In this document: one piece after another, positions 34,201 through 43,143 of the stretch | Numbering within the stretch: the stretch's first letter is position 1 | Layout: each line of letters begins with the position of its first letter | Assembly (NCBI RefSeq): GCF_003325355.1 | Contig: NZ_CP030850.1 | Coordinates: 2,666,001 to 2,730,000 of the forward strand | DNA from: Runella rosea | GTDB taxonomy: Bacteria > Bacteroidota > Bacteroidia > Cytophagales > Spirosomataceae | Length of the DNA: 64,000 nucleotides | Direction of reading: 5' to 3' | Program-made: the position numbers and the translations under genes | Notes under the pieces: generated by a model | The model's input: the letters and a program-made list of their open reading frames with translations, nothing else | What the model was told of the DNA's origin: nothing | The model's database searches: none

Positions 34201-37074
34201 GAAATAAGTTCAGAAAATTTAAATAATGATGTTATTAGTCATGACTTAGTAGCTTCCGCAAGTATTGCCAAAAATGTTGGAACTTTGGTGGGTATTTTAC
34301 CTAATGAGGCTATAGAGCCTGGACTTTGGTCTTACTTTTTAAATAAAATAGATACATCCCCAAAGACTTTCACAGTAGCTTTAAATAGAAAATCAAATAG
34401 AAATACTGAAAGCTTAATTAGCACATCCGCATCATTTAGCGACTCAAAAGATGTCATAATTCAAAACGAAAAATATACTCTGACATACAAAAATAAATTT
34501 AATTACAGGAATGATGCAGTGGAAAGTATTGGTATTATTCCTGTAAACTTTATTTCTGGATTTTTTAATAATCAAAATGTATGGACTTCACCTTTTACTA
34601 TGGCGGCCTCAAGTGCAGCAGGTTTTGGCGGCCCTGTATCGCAAATTAAGACTTATCATAAAAGTATTTTTGTTAAACCACAAGGGACATTTGGAACTAA
34701 AGCAATTGAAACTAACATAGAAAAAGAGTACAAAAAATCAAATGAGACAATTGCACTAAGTTTTGCTTTAAAAAGTATATTAGGTGTTGATTTTGAATTA
34801 AGCTATAGCGACTGGAATAGCTATACTCATAAACATAAAGACTTTGTATATTCTTCTGAATATCATAAAATGCTGCCTACAGTAGATATGCCTGAAATTG
34901 AAACTAATTCTCCATTAGCTTCATCCGTTTTCCAATCAAAAGCAAATGGAAACATAGAGTTACCTGATCAAAATCCAATCGAAGGTTTTATTCAAAATTT
35001 AATAACTGAATTAGAAACATTACCTACTTCAATTATCGAAAATGCTCTTTCTTTCATAAAGCAATTTTCTCAATTTGTTGGTACAAGTAATATTTCTTTC
35101 TCAAACACCCAAAATGGTACAACTCAACGTTTAGGTTTAGATGCAAAACCTGTCAATTCTAAAGGCGTAACTACCACTTCCGCCCCAAGTATATTTACAT
35201 TCAATGTACTAGGGGGAAATGCCGCTTTCGATACGGGCAACGAAGTACTATTCAAGTACTACTACCCCGAAAACCAACTTGAGGCAAAAATCGGAACGAA
35301 CACATATCGTATAGTCACAGACGTATTTTTCTTGAATGCCCGCAATGGTACTACTAACCTGGTTTCGGCTCCCAACGGCAACTTCACCCTCACTACACAG
35401 TTTAGTTCTTATGAGTTGGAATTAGCAGGGTTGCCAACTACTTTAATCCCCAAAGTACTCTTTCAAGCGAATGGAACCAATACTTGGGAAGTCGTAGGCA
35501 ATGCCAACGAAACCATCAATTTTAATCGTTTAGGGGTATTTGCCATAGGAGTGGATCTTCAAGAAGATTTTATTCCTCCAACCATTTCGGTTACACCACC
35601 TGTTTCATTTGTAGATGGGCAAAATTTTCAATTTACTTTGACTGATAATTTATCAGGTATAGATTGGAGTAAAACGTATTTTATCTGCAACGGTACAGTA
35701 ATGCCATATCAAAGAGTAGGAACAAGTAGTACCATCAATATCCCCATTGCCAGCCTTCATGTAAGTGGCACGCCACTTCCTGAGACATTTTCGATTCAAA
35801 TTCGTACCATTGATTTGTCTTACAATCAAAAATCATTCTCTCAAACTTATCCATGTGCTAAGTCCATCAAGCTATTAAGTGTTTTGGGCAGTGAATCTGT
35901 TCTCCCCAACAAACAGCAAGCCCTCGAAACCATAGAAGCACAAGGATTTGCGGCTACACGTCCACCCTTGGAATTGAAGGCTGGCAAATCTATTTTACTC
36001 AAACCAGGCTTTGAGGTACTGCCCCAAAACAGCGGTTATTTCAAAGCCGAAATCGGTGGGTGCAATACTTCCGGTGCCCCCGCCCAACCTGCCAATTTTA
36101 CGGCAAGTACCGCTACCGTTTGCAAAGGGCAAGCAGGAGTGGTATATGCTGTACCTACTGTAAGTGGTGTAACCTACAACTGGTCTTACTCAGGTACAGG
36201 CGCTACCATCAACGGTACCGGCAATAGCATTACGATAAACTTTGCCGCCAATGCCACTGCCGGGACACTTTCCGTAACCGCTGCCAATGGCGCGGGTACA
36301 AGCCCTGCCCTCACCCTTGCTATCACCGCAAACACCCCACCTGCTCCGCCCACTGCCCCCAACATCAATAGTGCAACGGGTGCAACAGCCTCAGTTTTGG
36401 CCTCGGGTTGCACAACTTACAAATGGTACGACCAAGCCACCAACGGAACATTGCTGTTTACGGGTAATCCGTTTATTTCGCCTATTTTAAATGCTAATGC
36501 GACCTATCATGTAGCGTGCGCTGATGCACCCTGTGCAGAAACGACTCGTACAGCAGTCACCGTTAGCGTAGGAGCAGTACCTGCGCAACCCGCCGCTATT
36601 TCCGGCACCAATGTGGCTTGTCAAGGTCGATCAGGACTCAATTATTCTGTCCCTGCGGTATCGGGAGCTACCTCTTACACATGGACTTATTCGGGTACAG
36701 GTGCTGCCATTACGGGCAATACACGGCAGGTGGTAATTGATTATGCCTACGCTGCCACTTCCGGTAACCTAAATGTGGTAGCTAATAACGCATTTGGTTC
36801 AAGTGCGCCAAGAACCATGGCTATCAGCATTAGTCCAGCCCCCCCTGCCCCAACGGCAACAGGAGTAACAATATCTTCCGGGAATTCGGCCAACCTTACC
36901 GCTACCGGGTGCTCAATTTATAAATGGTACCCCCAAGCATCAGGAGGGACAGCATTTACCGGGCAAAACTTTACAACTCCAACCTTAAATAGTACTACGA
37001 CCTATTATGTAGCTTGTAATCCCGGCACTTCCTGTGAATCGTCCCGTGTACCAGTCGTGGTAACAGTCCAATAA
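31264..37074 (+). CDS. Giant secreted protein with an inactivated pappalysin (M43) domain, propeller-like repeats and Ig-like modules
   Basis: A 1936-residue protein; ATG 31264 starts the signal peptide (MKSIIALLLSLLSISSLAQ). Residues ~25-275 match M43 cytophagalysin/pappalysin: 'YIPVVVHVIESG', 'YMNIWIVDKID', 'SRDGIVI', 'CGDDEVDDTDP', 'NFMSFNDVRTLFTMEQKKRM'. The zinc site is lost: expected HEVGH...H reads N178-Q179-V-G-R182...N188. Residues ~280-640 contain propeller-like repeats ('DKNGGIWIAQYG', 'DDSGYVYMGTNQGLVVF'). A long unrecognised beta-rich middle (~650-1310) follows. A 3-coathanger-type module lies at ~1540-1601 ('GFEVLPQNSGYFKAEIGGCN'), then alternating PKD-like and Ig-like repeats to the end. 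The first ~3.9 kb is strikingly AT-rich, the rest is not. Confidence 0.85.
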   Translation: MKSIIALLLSLLSISSLAQSPTEPTVYIPVVVHVIESGQPTPSNEDILAKIDLLNKVFDGSAPFLSNPLNIGIQFRLAKLSPQCAPTNGVKRHDYTTKSLLYLYYGVQHETKKGLPEIVLKKETQWDVNQYMNIWIVDKIDSLNTGAFTYLPEEAGSRDGIVITSKDFSESNSPILINQVGRFFNLLNVWENKSPYSNCGDDEVDDTDPVEFYSGQPRTGINPCTNTSFKDATEKNFMSFNDVRTLFTMEQKKRMIKSLKLNNRKSLVNSITDEISSCLFNSSNTADVFKHNDLPVNSFKTLGVGKGGYIYAGTANQGLYKFNGKVWSKLSILSNNSGSNNINDIQTDKNGGIWIAQYGHSFTQAITGGINYLPDSTEIGHIYYTPSTYGLPTRNCRGLFIDTSSTQTTHRIWSAHSGQTGTTEAAGAIGLGVFSAAPAFNIITGGIDQTLPNIGVQSIGGDDTEVWAFAPNNFGNNEILVYDAKTTAYKKKYGIVNIGHSFPANFLVKSIHFDVFAKKNLLIDRRWLGVSNGGLLIFQKNTNQTEGLWYYFNQETFPTKFPSGAIINNNSITSDDSGYVYMGTNQGLVVFTGGEIADSSNYQRFTMAHGLPSNNILDIVSSPYYNRMVIATDQGIVFWDKSRIRKNPEKINITDISEDFNQSHYIVPKESIVHHYLSIKNNLTGKPKKDCYILYTLSNQPPLTFFASELSDDKGLSDLKIPIGGSNPYSPNDDLITSGESNVTVNFFDIVDINNDNIEVETNYFKNTSFKISVIDKAKPISKEMGMGASFEAGGGIIGGGEFEVVNWKLKGSLFSVNGAYIAKPSITVNEDEDNPHIWHTRLRYPNGIKLEGNLGPKVEGQLGKVKVEGGAELELTASGSYVEEYEYALNLQNQADRFFLGNALFGISLTPYSLLMQAYLRNLNLFFQEADAIKTGINLNIENAIEGGLTFVHETDFKEWLDPKIGIEYGPKLFSTDIEISSENLNNDVISHDLVASASIAKNVGTLVGILPNEAIEPGLWSYFLNKIDTSPKTFTVALNRKSNRNTESLISTSASFSDSKDVIIQNEKYTLTYKNKFNYRNDAVESIGIIPVNFISGFFNNQNVWTSPFTMAASSAAGFGGPVSQIKTYHKSIFVKPQGTFGTKAIETNIEKEYKKSNETIALSFALKSILGVDFELSYSDWNSYTHKHKDFVYSSEYHKMLPTVDMPEIETNSPLASSVFQSKANGNIELPDQNPIEGFIQNLITELETLPTSIIENALSFIKQFSQFVGTSNISFSNTQNGTTQRLGLDAKPVNSKGVTTTSAPSIFTFNVLGGNAAFDTGNEVLFKYYYPENQLEAKIGTNTYRIVTDVFFLNARNGTTNLVSAPNGNFTLTTQFSSYELELAGLPTTLIPKVLFQANGTNTWEVVGNANETINFNRLGVFAIGVDLQEDFIPPTISVTPPVSFVDGQNFQFTLTDNLSGIDWSKTYFICNGTVMPYQRVGTSSTINIPIASLHVSGTPLPETFSIQIRTIDLSYNQKSFSQTYPCAKSIKLLSVLGSESVLPNKQQALETIEAQGFAATRPPLELKAGKSILLKPGFEVLPQNSGYFKAEIGGCNTSGAPAQPANFTASTATVCKGQAGVVYAVPTVSGVTYNWSYSGTGATINGTGNSITINFAANATAGTLSVTAANGAGTSPALTLAITANTPPAPPTAPNINSATGATASVLASGCTTYKWYDQATNGTLLFTGNPFISPILNANATYHVACADAPCAETTRTAVTVSVGAVPAQPAAISGTNVACQGRSGLNYSVPAVSGATSYTWTYSGTGAAITGNTRQVVIDYAYAATSGNLNVVANNAFGSSAPRTMAISISPAPPAPTATGVTISSGNSANLTATGCSIYKWYPQASGGTAFTGQNFTTPTLNSTTTYYVACNPGTSCESSRVPVVVTVQ

Positions 37075-37103
37075 GTCATTTTCATCATTTGCACGAAATA
37101 CCC

Positions 37104-40100
37104 ATGAAAAAGCATCTATTCATTTGCTTCTGCCTGCTATTGTTTCAAACAGGATTTGCCCAACAATTCCCCACCTTCGATTGGGCAAGAGTGGCCAGCG
37201 AAGGCTATCCCTCAATTCCTTTGGTTGGCACTAATTATAGTTCTGACATACGGCTCATCAAACGTGATGTTGCCGGTAATATTTACATAAGCGGGCAAAT
37301 CAATAAAGCCATGAAGTTTGCTAATCAGGATATTTATGCTCAAAATTTTAACGGAAGCAATTATGGAAATTATTTCATGAAATTAAATCCGACGGGCGAA
37401 ACTATTTTGTGGGTCAAAACCATGGTCTATGCAGGAATTTCAGATTTTGAAATTGACAATGATGGTTTCATTTATGCCGTTTCTGAAGGAGGTGGTGGCG
37501 GCACAATAAAGTACGGTGATGCCACTATTGCCGGAGGAGATGCTTATCCTAATCTTGAAGTAGCTAATTATTATAAAATAAACGCTAATAATGGTAACGT
37601 CGTTTGGATGAAAAATGCCGGAACGCCCGGTTTTGCACCTTCTATCTATCCTTTTGTTGAAACAGATAACAATGCCCTATATATGACTGATTGTTTGGGA
37701 CCCAATGCCAACAATAGCACTACTATCCGAGGGTATCGTTTGATAAAAATTTTAAAATCAGTAGCAAATGCAGACCCCGATGAACATATCGAAAACAAAG
37801 CATGGATATTAGATAAAGACTGGTTTGCGGCCAATGTTGACCCTTTGTTTGAAAACTTTATTTTGGATATAAAACTCACCAATGATAAACAGAATCTTTG
37901 GCTTTATTTGAAAACCGGTGATGTTTGGATTGATGACTTTTCCAATCAACAATTCGATACTCGTGATATGATTATGGTACGGTTGGACAATCTGAACAAT
38001 GCCACTCCGACCGTAGGTTTTAAGAAAAAATTCAGCACCATCATTTGCCCCGACCAAGGTGATTTACAAATCGACAGCCAAGGAAATATTATTCTGACCG
38101 GAGCCTTTCATACCGACCCATTACGCTATACCGCAAACGCAAACGGCAAAGCTGAAGTAATTTTTGGAGGAATTACTTTTGAGTTTCCGATGAATATTCA
38201 CAAGCAATTTATAGCCAAATTCTCGCCAACGGGCGCTGAAACTTGGATAAAATTTTATGACATTCAATCTCCATATTTGTTCCGTAGCCTCACACTTGAT
38301 GCAAACAACAATATGTATGTAAGTGGCGGTTCAATACCCAGTTTTCCGACCATTGGTTCATTTACCAGTATTAATGACCCTTGGTGGGTTATGAAATTAA
38401 AACCCGATGGTGACCAAGTTTATATGTGGTCAAACGAAGAAGGCGGTTCAAATAACAGTGACCCAGTCTTATGTGCAACAGGTGGAACTGATGTAATAAT
38501 TGGTACAAATGGTGGTGGTGGTAAATATGGAACAAAAGAGATTGTAGGACATAGTAGTTTTGTATTATCAAACCTTAAACATTCAGGTACTGCCAAGCCA
38601 TTTGAAGAACTTAAAAAATTGAAGGATATCAATACGGGGGCTGATGTGTTGAGTTTGTATTCTTCAAATCCCAATCGTTTTACCGAATTGGGTGGAGGAC
38701 TTACATTTTTTGGATGGATGTTTGAAACAACCAATCCAAACCAATCCGGGCATTTGTTGAAAACGGATGGTACTGAAAACGGTACGGTATCGCTTGCAAA
38801 AGTAACCTTGCCGAACGTAGGTGATGGCTATGCAAACGAAATGAACAATACCTCGCTTAAAACACCGACGCATCTCTATTTTGAAGGAAGCAGCAATGAT
38901 GCAAGTAATATACGGCAAACAGATTTGTGGAAGTCAGACGGAACGGCGGCCGGCACCGTTAAGTTCAAATCTTTTGCGGTGGGATCGGTAAACTCAAATG
39001 GCAATGGATTGCATAATTACGACATTCAAAACATGGTTTTTGCCAATGGCTTGGTTTTTTTTACGATGTCTGATGCCACCAACTCAAAGGTGGACCTATG
39101 GAAAACAGATGGTACAGAAGCGGGAACGGTAAGACTTTATGAAGGTTGTATTCCCGAATTAGCTCCCTATAATAACTACGTTTACTATTTTATTAAGGGT
39201 GTGGCCGACCAATTTGGCAACATTCCTTATACCTTACGCCGACATAATGGCACAAGCGGAGGTTTCGTAAAAAACTTTGCTACTACTTCTTCAAATGCTA
39301 CAAATATTCCTCGTTTTTTTGGCGTAGTCAATAACCAATTATTGTTTTCGGCTGATGGTACGATTGTACTAAATAGCAACAATGTAAACTCAGGCATGGA
39401 ATTATGGAGAACAGATGGAACAAATGCTGGTACAACTATAGTAAAAGATATTAACCCCGAAACGACTTCAACATTTCCTGACCCATTCGGAGGTGGAAAA
39501 AGCTCAATTACGTATGGTACACAAGACCACCCATCATTCGGAAACATCAAAATATCGGCTTTAAATTCAAGATTTATAATTTATAATAATACGCTATATT
39601 TTGGAGCCGATGACGGAGCTAATGGAAGAGAGCTTTGGAAATCGGATGGTACAGAGACAGGTACAATTTTAATAAAAAATATATATGAGCCCTACAATAC
39701 TGCTTATGAAGGTAGCTCTGACCCTGTAAGGTTTTACGTATTTCAAAACAATATAGTCTTTAATGCAATAGGTAGTACCATTAATGGTAATCCTGTTTAT
39801 AATTTATATAAAACGGATGGTTCGGAAAACGGAACAACTGTCTTAAAAAATGGTGGTCTTTTTGGAGGTTCTAGTTACGCAGTTTTAAACAACATACTTT
39901 ATTTTTCAGCTTTTGACCAGCCCAACTCTTTGATACACCCAACTTATAATGAACCAATTACACAGGGCATTGAGCTATGGACAAGTGATGGAAGTATAGA
40001 AGGTACTAAGCAACTGAAAAATATGATGAAAGGTTGGCTTTATGGTCCACCTATCCATCTTACCACATGGAATGGAAGCCTTTACTATACCTTTTATAAT

Positions 40101-41597
40101 GTGGTAAATCCGTATCACCAAGTACCTAGAGTTGAAGCTGAGCCATGGAAATTTACTCCAGCTCCATGTACCAATCCGGCACCGGCAGGGCCATTAGCTA
40201 CTGCACCAACTATTTTGGCAAGCTATCCTGCTACCATTAAAAGCAATGGCTGTCTTGGTATTGTAAAATGGTACGCCGATGCATCGGGAGGCTCCCCCAT
40301 TTTTACGGGAGATAACTATACAACGCCACTGCTCAATACAACTACTACTTATTATCTTTCCTGTACGTTCAATAATTGCGAAAGCCAGCGTAGCCCTGCC
40401 ACAGTAACGGTCAATCAGCCCAACTGTACTACGCTCCCCTCACCCCCTACCTGCAACGGCGGCAGTGTAGTAACCGGCAACAGCATCACCCTCACGGCAT
40501 TGGGCTGTACAGAGCAAACCCGTTGGTATAATCAACCCGCCGGCGGCACACTTTTAGGGCAAAACAGCACATTCACCACGCCCAATCTCACTACCCCCAC
40601 CACTTACTATCCCGTGTGTTTTGTGCAGGGCTGCGAAAGCCCCCGAACATTGGCGGTGGGTATTACGATCACCCCATCAAGCGGCCAAGCCCTAGATTTT
40701 GACGGAGTGGATGATGTGGTTACAGTACCTGCAAATGAAGGCTTTAATCCGCAATCATATACAATAGAAGCATGGGTAAGATTTGATATTAATAACCGAA
40801 ATCAAACCATCATGGATAACAGCCGAAGATGGATGTACTACAATTACGCTCAAGCTGGAAGTTCAATCAAATTTGGATTTGAAGACAATGGGTACCCCAG
40901 AGAGGCAGGGTTTTCATTTACCCCAACAGCGGGTATCTGGTATCATTTAGCTTGTAGTTTCAACAATATTTCAAAAGAATCTTATTTCTACATCAATGGT
41001 GAACTTCAAGATGTTCAAAACATCAACTACGCACCAAGTCAGACTAATTTTGAAATGAAAATTGGCAATCATTATACATTTACTGGATGGGAATTAGACG
41101 GACGAATTGAAGAAGCACGTTTTTGGAACATTACCCGAACAGAAGCCCAAATCGGGGCAAGTTATAATACCGAATTGAGTGGCAATGAAAGCGGCTTGGT
41201 TTTCTACTATAAATTCGATGGCGAAGCCACTTGCGATGTACAAGATTGTTCGCCAAATCAGTTGCATGGTACGCGTAACGGTACCACAGGCACCAACACT
41301 AAACCCCAATTTGTAAATACAAGTGTTGCTTTGACCGATGTTGCCTGCGGGGTTTCGAGTGCCTGTACATTGCTCAACCCCTGCCCCACTTCTCTGCCGA
41401 TTGCCTCCCCCAACTACACCACAGAAACGCTCACTCGCCAAGCCAATGCCATCAATGGTGCAATTACGGCCCTCAACCAAATCACCAATACCGCCAAAAT
41501 AACGTACGAAGCTCGCTCAATTACGCTTAATGAAGGTTTTGTAGCGCAGCCCACCAATACAGGGTATTTTAAAGCACAAGTGGGTGGGTGCAATTAA
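37104..41597 (+). CDS. Giant secreted multi-domain protein: beta-propellers, Ig-like modules, LamG-type lectin fold, Gly-Cys-X C-terminus
   Basis: A 1497-residue secreted protein; ATG 37104 starts a signal peptide (MKKHLFICFCLLLFQTGFAQ). Residues ~30-480 hold SBBP-like propeller strands ('DVAGNIYISGQINK', 'DSQGNIILTGAF', 'DANNNMYVSGGS'). Residues ~500-1010 carry about seven ELWxxDGTxxGT repeats ('DLWKTDGTEAGTVRL', 'ELWRTDGTNAGTTIV', 'ELWKSDGTETGTILI'). Two Ig-like modules follow (~1030-1190, 'KWYADASGGSPIFTGDNYTTP'), then a concanavalin-like/LamG domain (~1195-1400, 'LDFDGVDDVVTVP', 'YTIEAWVRFD', 'GRIEEARFWNITRT'), and a C-terminal module ending 'GYFKAQVGGCN'. It is 29 bases downstream of the first giant. 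Likely surface adhesion or glycan binding; inference. Confidence 0.85.
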   Translation: MKKHLFICFCLLLFQTGFAQQFPTFDWARVASEGYPSIPLVGTNYSSDIRLIKRDVAGNIYISGQINKAMKFANQDIYAQNFNGSNYGNYFMKLNPTGETILWVKTMVYAGISDFEIDNDGFIYAVSEGGGGGTIKYGDATIAGGDAYPNLEVANYYKINANNGNVVWMKNAGTPGFAPSIYPFVETDNNALYMTDCLGPNANNSTTIRGYRLIKILKSVANADPDEHIENKAWILDKDWFAANVDPLFENFILDIKLTNDKQNLWLYLKTGDVWIDDFSNQQFDTRDMIMVRLDNLNNATPTVGFKKKFSTIICPDQGDLQIDSQGNIILTGAFHTDPLRYTANANGKAEVIFGGITFEFPMNIHKQFIAKFSPTGAETWIKFYDIQSPYLFRSLTLDANNNMYVSGGSIPSFPTIGSFTSINDPWWVMKLKPDGDQVYMWSNEEGGSNNSDPVLCATGGTDVIIGTNGGGGKYGTKEIVGHSSFVLSNLKHSGTAKPFEELKKLKDINTGADVLSLYSSNPNRFTELGGGLTFFGWMFETTNPNQSGHLLKTDGTENGTVSLAKVTLPNVGDGYANEMNNTSLKTPTHLYFEGSSNDASNIRQTDLWKSDGTAAGTVKFKSFAVGSVNSNGNGLHNYDIQNMVFANGLVFFTMSDATNSKVDLWKTDGTEAGTVRLYEGCIPELAPYNNYVYYFIKGVADQFGNIPYTLRRHNGTSGGFVKNFATTSSNATNIPRFFGVVNNQLLFSADGTIVLNSNNVNSGMELWRTDGTNAGTTIVKDINPETTSTFPDPFGGGKSSITYGTQDHPSFGNIKISALNSRFIIYNNTLYFGADDGANGRELWKSDGTETGTILIKNIYEPYNTAYEGSSDPVRFYVFQNNIVFNAIGSTINGNPVYNLYKTDGSENGTTVLKNGGLFGGSSYAVLNNILYFSAFDQPNSLIHPTYNEPITQGIELWTSDGSIEGTKQLKNMMKGWLYGPPIHLTTWNGSLYYTFYNVVNPYHQVPRVEAEPWKFTPAPCTNPAPAGPLATAPTILASYPATIKSNGCLGIVKWYADASGGSPIFTGDNYTTPLLNTTTTYYLSCTFNNCESQRSPATVTVNQPNCTTLPSPPTCNGGSVVTGNSITLTALGCTEQTRWYNQPAGGTLLGQNSTFTTPNLTTPTTYYPVCFVQGCESPRTLAVGITITPSSGQALDFDGVDDVVTVPANEGFNPQSYTIEAWVRFDINNRNQTIMDNSRRWMYYNYAQAGSSIKFGFEDNGYPREAGFSFTPTAGIWYHLACSFNNISKESYFYINGELQDVQNINYAPSQTNFEMKIGNHYTFTGWELDGRIEEARFWNITRTEAQIGASYNTELSGNESGLVFYYKFDGEATCDVQDCSPNQLHGTRNGTTGTNTKPQFVNTSVALTDVACGVSSACTLLNPCPTSLPIASPNYTTETLTRQANAINGAITALNQITNTAKITYEARSITLNEGFVAQPTNTGYFKAQVGGCN

Positions 41598-41641
41598 CAA
41601 AATAGCCAATACTATTTTTCAAACCTAAACCATTCAAAAAA

Positions 41642-42019
41642 GTGAAAACCAACACATTTATCCTCATTGTATCTGCTTACAGCATATTGTTGAGCTTACC
41701 GGCCATTTTTGCACCCGGTCTGGCCATCGAGTATTTTGGCGGGACCGTAGGTGACATGAACGAACATTCTTCCATCAATTTTATCGGCGGTTACCAATTG
41801 GCCATGGGTTATCTGGGTTTTATCGCTTATCGTTCTACCGATAGCGCGGTGCGCCGAGGGTGGTTATTGGCCGTCACGTTTTTGACCCTTTTTGCCATTG
41901 CCGTCTATCTTTTCAATCTCAATGTCAGAAACATGCCACCCACCCAAACCCTTTATTTTGACATGGCTATTTGGGCTGCTATGACTTTGGGGGCTTTATA
42001 TTTTAGAAGTAAAGAGTGA
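41642..42019 (+). CDS. Small integral membrane protein, about four helices
   Basis: A 125-residue hydrophobic protein with helices near residues 5-27, 45-63, 70-92 and 103-121, starting with GTG at 41642. I do not recognise a family with confidence; it resembles short four-helix DUF4345-like proteins. It lies between the second giant gene and the NTF2-like copy B on the same strand. Confidence 0.65.
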   Translation: MKTNTFILIVSAYSILLSLPAIFAPGLAIEYFGGTVGDMNEHSSINFIGGYQLAMGYLGFIAYRSTDSAVRRGWLLAVTFLTLFAIAVYLFNLNVRNMPPTQTLYFDMAIWAAMTLGALYFRSKE

Positions 42020-42118
42020 AAGTCTGCAAGGTGTTTTCTATTCAAAATCACCAAAAAAGAATGAAAAAACCTCCAAACAACTTTTCAATACACGCTCACA
42101 TTTTAAACTGTCAAACCA

Positions 42119-42934
42119 ATGAAAACTTTCTTCACCCTACTGTTATTCCTTCCAAATTTTCTCTTTGCGCAGGGCAATTTTACCGAAGCCTTGTTCAATG
42201 ATATGGGTGTGCGCTTTAAGCAAAACCCTACTGAGTATATAAAAAATGAAACGGCTCCGAATTTTATTTTTACGAGTTCCAATGGGCAGGTTCAGAATAA
42301 GGAAGAAGTACTGACATTGTACAGTTATTACGATGAGCCTTACCGTGAATTCAGCAATGTGGTCATCCGACAAAATGGCTCTTTTGCCTTCGCAACGGGT
42401 ATTTTATCTCACGCCTATGTGCACAAAACGACCAAAGAAAAAAGAGCGAGCAAGTCTGTCATTACCTATACGTTCGTTCAGGAAAAAGGCAAATGGCTGT
42501 TTCAAACGGGACACCATACCCCCGCCCCGCTCTCGGTAAAAGAAGAAGAAGCCGCCATCAAAAAAGTGATCGAAGACGAAACCCAAGCCTACATTGACGG
42601 CGACGGCAAAAAACTGTTGAGCTTTTGGGCCGAAAAGAAATCCAACGAACACGCCAGCCAATTTTTAGTGCCCATCATTGGTCAGCCTTACGCCAAAGGC
42701 GAAAGCATGGACAAGCTGCAAAGTATCGTAATGCCCAATCTCAAAAAACAGAATTTCACGGTAGAACGAGACGATTTTGAGGTCAGAATCAACAACAACA
42801 TGGCCTGGGCTACCTACACCCAAAAGGCAGCGGCCAACGGTGCAGTCTTCAAAACCGACCGCGAAACCCGCATCTTGGAACGCCTCAATGGCGAATGGAA
42901 AATCGTGTATGTAGGCGAGCAGGCGATGAAGTGA
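42119..42934 (+). CDS. Secreted tandem NTF2/SnoaL-like protein (copy B)
   Basis: A 271-residue paralogue of the protein at 29909-30748. Signal peptide MKTFFTLLLFLPNFLFAQ; two NTF2-like halves ending 'TYTFVQEKGKWLFQTGHH' (strings split TYTFVQEKGKW, LFQTGHH) and 'RILERLNGEWKIVYVGEQ'. Shared with copy A are 'NMAWATYTQ', 'KNPTEYIK/KNPTEAVQ', 'YAKGESMDK' and the C-terminal strand. Together the two copies bracket the LytTR gene and both giant secreted proteins. Function unknown. Confidence 0.72.
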   Translation: MKTFFTLLLFLPNFLFAQGNFTEALFNDMGVRFKQNPTEYIKNETAPNFIFTSSNGQVQNKEEVLTLYSYYDEPYREFSNVVIRQNGSFAFATGILSHAYVHKTTKEKRASKSVITYTFVQEKGKWLFQTGHHTPAPLSVKEEEAAIKKVIEDETQAYIDGDGKKLLSFWAEKKSNEHASQFLVPIIGQPYAKGESMDKLQSIVMPNLKKQNFTVERDDFEVRINNNMAWATYTQKAAANGAVFKTDRETRILERLNGEWKIVYVGEQAMK

Positions 42935-43063
42935 CACGCACTGTTCTTTTTTCAGTTATTTTGAGTTTTTCGATAATGTCTTTTGGGACGTATAGTGACA
43001 TTCTCCCAGAAATGTGCAAAAAACAAGTGATAACCAAAAGTATTGAAACCGAAGAATATCAAA

Positions 43064-43105
43064 CATAAAACCGCAAAAGGATTGAAGCCCTTTCGCGGTT
43101 TTATG
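43064..43105. terminator. 17-bp hairpin between convergent NTF2-like copy B and DUF885 genes
   Basis: CATAAAACCGCAAAAGG (43064-43080) pairs with CCTTTCGCGGTTTTATG (43089-43105) with one mismatch and an eight-base loop. A and T runs flank both sides, so it can terminate both strands. It shares its AAAACCGC core with the hairpin at 19716-19758. Confidence 0.8.
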
Positions 43106-43143
43106 TTTTTCAGTTATATATTTTCCAGTTCTCAATCCTGCCC

